From Neodontobutis hainanensis (lineage: Eukaryota > Chordata > Actinopteri > Gobiiformes > Odontobutidae), in contig JALDNG010000041.1 of the NCBI GenBank assembly GCA_024349245.1, positions 4,913,501 through 4,977,500 of the forward strand: a stretch of DNA of 64,000 bases, in the 5' to 3' direction. How positions within the stretch are numbered: the first letter of the stretch is position 1; each line of letters begins with the position of its first letter. The notes under the pieces were generated by a model. The model made no database searches. It had not been told where the DNA came from and was given only the letters and a program-made list of their open reading frames with translations. A program made the translations under genes and the position numbers. Shown in pieces: positions 63,043 to 64,000 of this stretch.

Positions 63043-64000
63043 CCAGGTGGTCTCCATGGAAACTGTTGTCATGTGACGTTCTGCCATGGGGCATAAGGTC
63101 ATGATGGGAAGGAGGGGGCCAGATTTGCCCGGTCTTGCGAACACTCACAATGGTGGCCTCGGACATGACCACGTGGCCTCCCTGCTGGCGGTGGGGTCGC
63201 TTTTGAGACTGCGGCGTAGGTGGGCTGCTGCTGTCAAAGGAGTGCTGGGAATTCTGGGAGTTTTGGGACGGGGATCGACTCTTTTCTCTGAACGGTCGGC
63301 GGAATGCTGTGGTGGGGCTGGGAGATACGTGGCTGGACTGTCCCGAGGAGAAGTCTTCCTCACTGGATGTTAGGTTCTCATTTGAGCTGCAGTCTGGCGT
63401 GTACCCACCACCTCCGCCCACATCCTCAAAGCTCCCGGGGGAGTAGGAGCGGCGTGGCCAGGTGAGAAGGTGCTCATCTCCTCCACCGTGTTCCCTCATA
63501 CTGACGCCACCTCCGCCCCCTCGCCCATCACTGCCACCTTCACCCATCATAACCCCACCGACATAAACGCTAGAGTAGGCTTGGAACTCGGAGGGCTGCC
63601 AGGGAGGGGGTGGAGGTTTACCCCCGTTTGCCCTTACTAAATGTCTCTGATTGGGTTCTCCATCTTCACCCTCTGCGTCATACCCGCAGGTGCTCTCCGT
63701 CGACCGGCCTCGATAGACCGGTCTAGGACGAAGATCTCCGGCCACAGTTGCTAGGTTACCCGGGAGGGAGTGTAAAGATCTTTTCCGCTCCATCTGCATG
63801 GCCTGAGTGCCCAAAGAGCTGATCTTATCTGAGACCTCGCGTTCGTTGACCCTGACCAGACCCCTCTCGTGATGGAACTCCACGTTGGAGTAAAATGGCG
63901 GAGGAGGTGGCGGTGGTTTATCTTGAACTTTGGCTACATCGCCGGCAGAGTGAGAGTTGGCCCGTTTGATCCTCTCAAAGTTGGATCTAAGTGCCGCCAC
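63043..64000 (-). CDS. bcr: bcr exon 1, 3' part (Tyr-docking and SH2-binding region)
   Basis: This exon supplies 319 codons plus one base, open to the window edge, so its true start lies beyond 64000. The first residues in view, VAALRSNFERI, match human BCR just before the Grb2-docking tyrosine. Residues 36-40 in view read FYSNV (Tyr codon 63890-63892), matching the human Tyr177 YVNV motif that binds the Grb2 SH2 domain. VEFHHERGLVRVNEREVSD follows and is nearly as in human. Further on lie the Ser-rich segments that in human bind the ABL SH2 domain, including GGGYTPDCSSNENLTSSEED and FSSGQSSHVSPSPTT, then SRSPSQNSQNSQHSFDSSSP. Fish-specific features are a seven-proline run directly before the docking tyrosine, a second five-proline run, and Gly-rich insertions. 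The exon ends CACCTGG before gtgagt. The open frame continues about 40 codons into intron 1, but that part has no similarity to BCR and is not coding. Confidence 0.96.

Larger units (their letters stand above)
1..64000 (-). other. bcr: bcr gene, partial (exons 1-9, both ends cut)
   Basis: The whole window lies inside one gene transcribed on the minus strand. BCR is a cytoplasmic multidomain signalling protein: an N-terminal coiled coil and atypical Ser/Thr kinase region, a DH-PH RhoGEF module, a C2 domain and a C-terminal RacGAP domain. Here the exon 1 tail, exons 2-8 and the start of exon 9 are present. All internal junctions are GT-AG, and the phases chain without a break: exon 1 ends with one base of a codon, exon 2 restores phase 0, exons 3, 4 and 5 are multiples of three, exons 6 and 7 (61 and 53 bases) compensate each other, and exon 8 is in phase. 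The paralogue ABR is excluded because it lacks the exon 1 sequence seen here and has a different exon 2 and DH sequence. In human, intron 1 is where e1a2 BCR-ABL1 (p190) breaks occur. No stop or frameshift breaks the coding sequence. Confidence 0.97.

Overview
The window is vertebrate, almost certainly teleost fish, genomic DNA. It lies inside one gene, the orthologue of human BCR (bcr), read on the minus strand. Nine coding exons can be placed by conserved protein sequence, canonical GT-AG junctions and a frame that stays open across every junction: the 3' part of exon 1 at the right edge, complete exons 2 to 8, and the first 24 bases of exon 9 at the left edge. Together they give 1821 coding bases (607 codons). 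The 5' end of exon 1 (coiled coil, promoter) and everything after the start of exon 9 (rest of PH, C2, RhoGAP) lie outside.

Layout from right to left, the direction of transcription: exon 1 (63043-64000) carries the Grb2-docking tyrosine and the serine-rich ABL-SH2-binding segments. Intron 1 (19153-63042, 43.9 kb) fills two thirds of the window. Exon 2 (18968-19152) is a Ser/Pro-rich linker. Exons 3 to 8 (6347-14022) encode the DH (RhoGEF) domain. Exon 9 begins the PH domain. The exons of the DH domain are clustered, with introns from 139 bases to 4.9 kb.

The introns hold transposable-element debris of teleost type. The main item is a nearly full-length RTE-clade (Rex3/Expander-like) LINE at 31793-34806. 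It lies inside an older tRNA-derived SINE and is flanked by identical 138-base direct repeats that read as a very long target-site duplication. Other copies of the SINE family lie at about 114-210, 21869-21958, 44930-44978, 46489-46604 (with a 15-base target-site duplication) and 61805-62191 (with a tRNA-like head). The 3' end of the SINE resembles the 3' end of the RTE element, which suggests a LINE/SINE partnership. Further repeats include an L2-type 3' tail, a V-SINE-like fragment, a MITE-like inverted-repeat element, several dispersed families without a name here, and simple repeats.

I found no second intact protein gene, no convincing RNA gene, no CRISPR array and no new enzymatic system. 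The best leads are the RTE long duplication with its SINE partner, fish-specific changes around the signalling tyrosines of exon 1, and a few promoter-like or CpG-rich patches in intron 1 that could hold alternative first exons. All family names rest on recognising sequence by eye; no database search was run.
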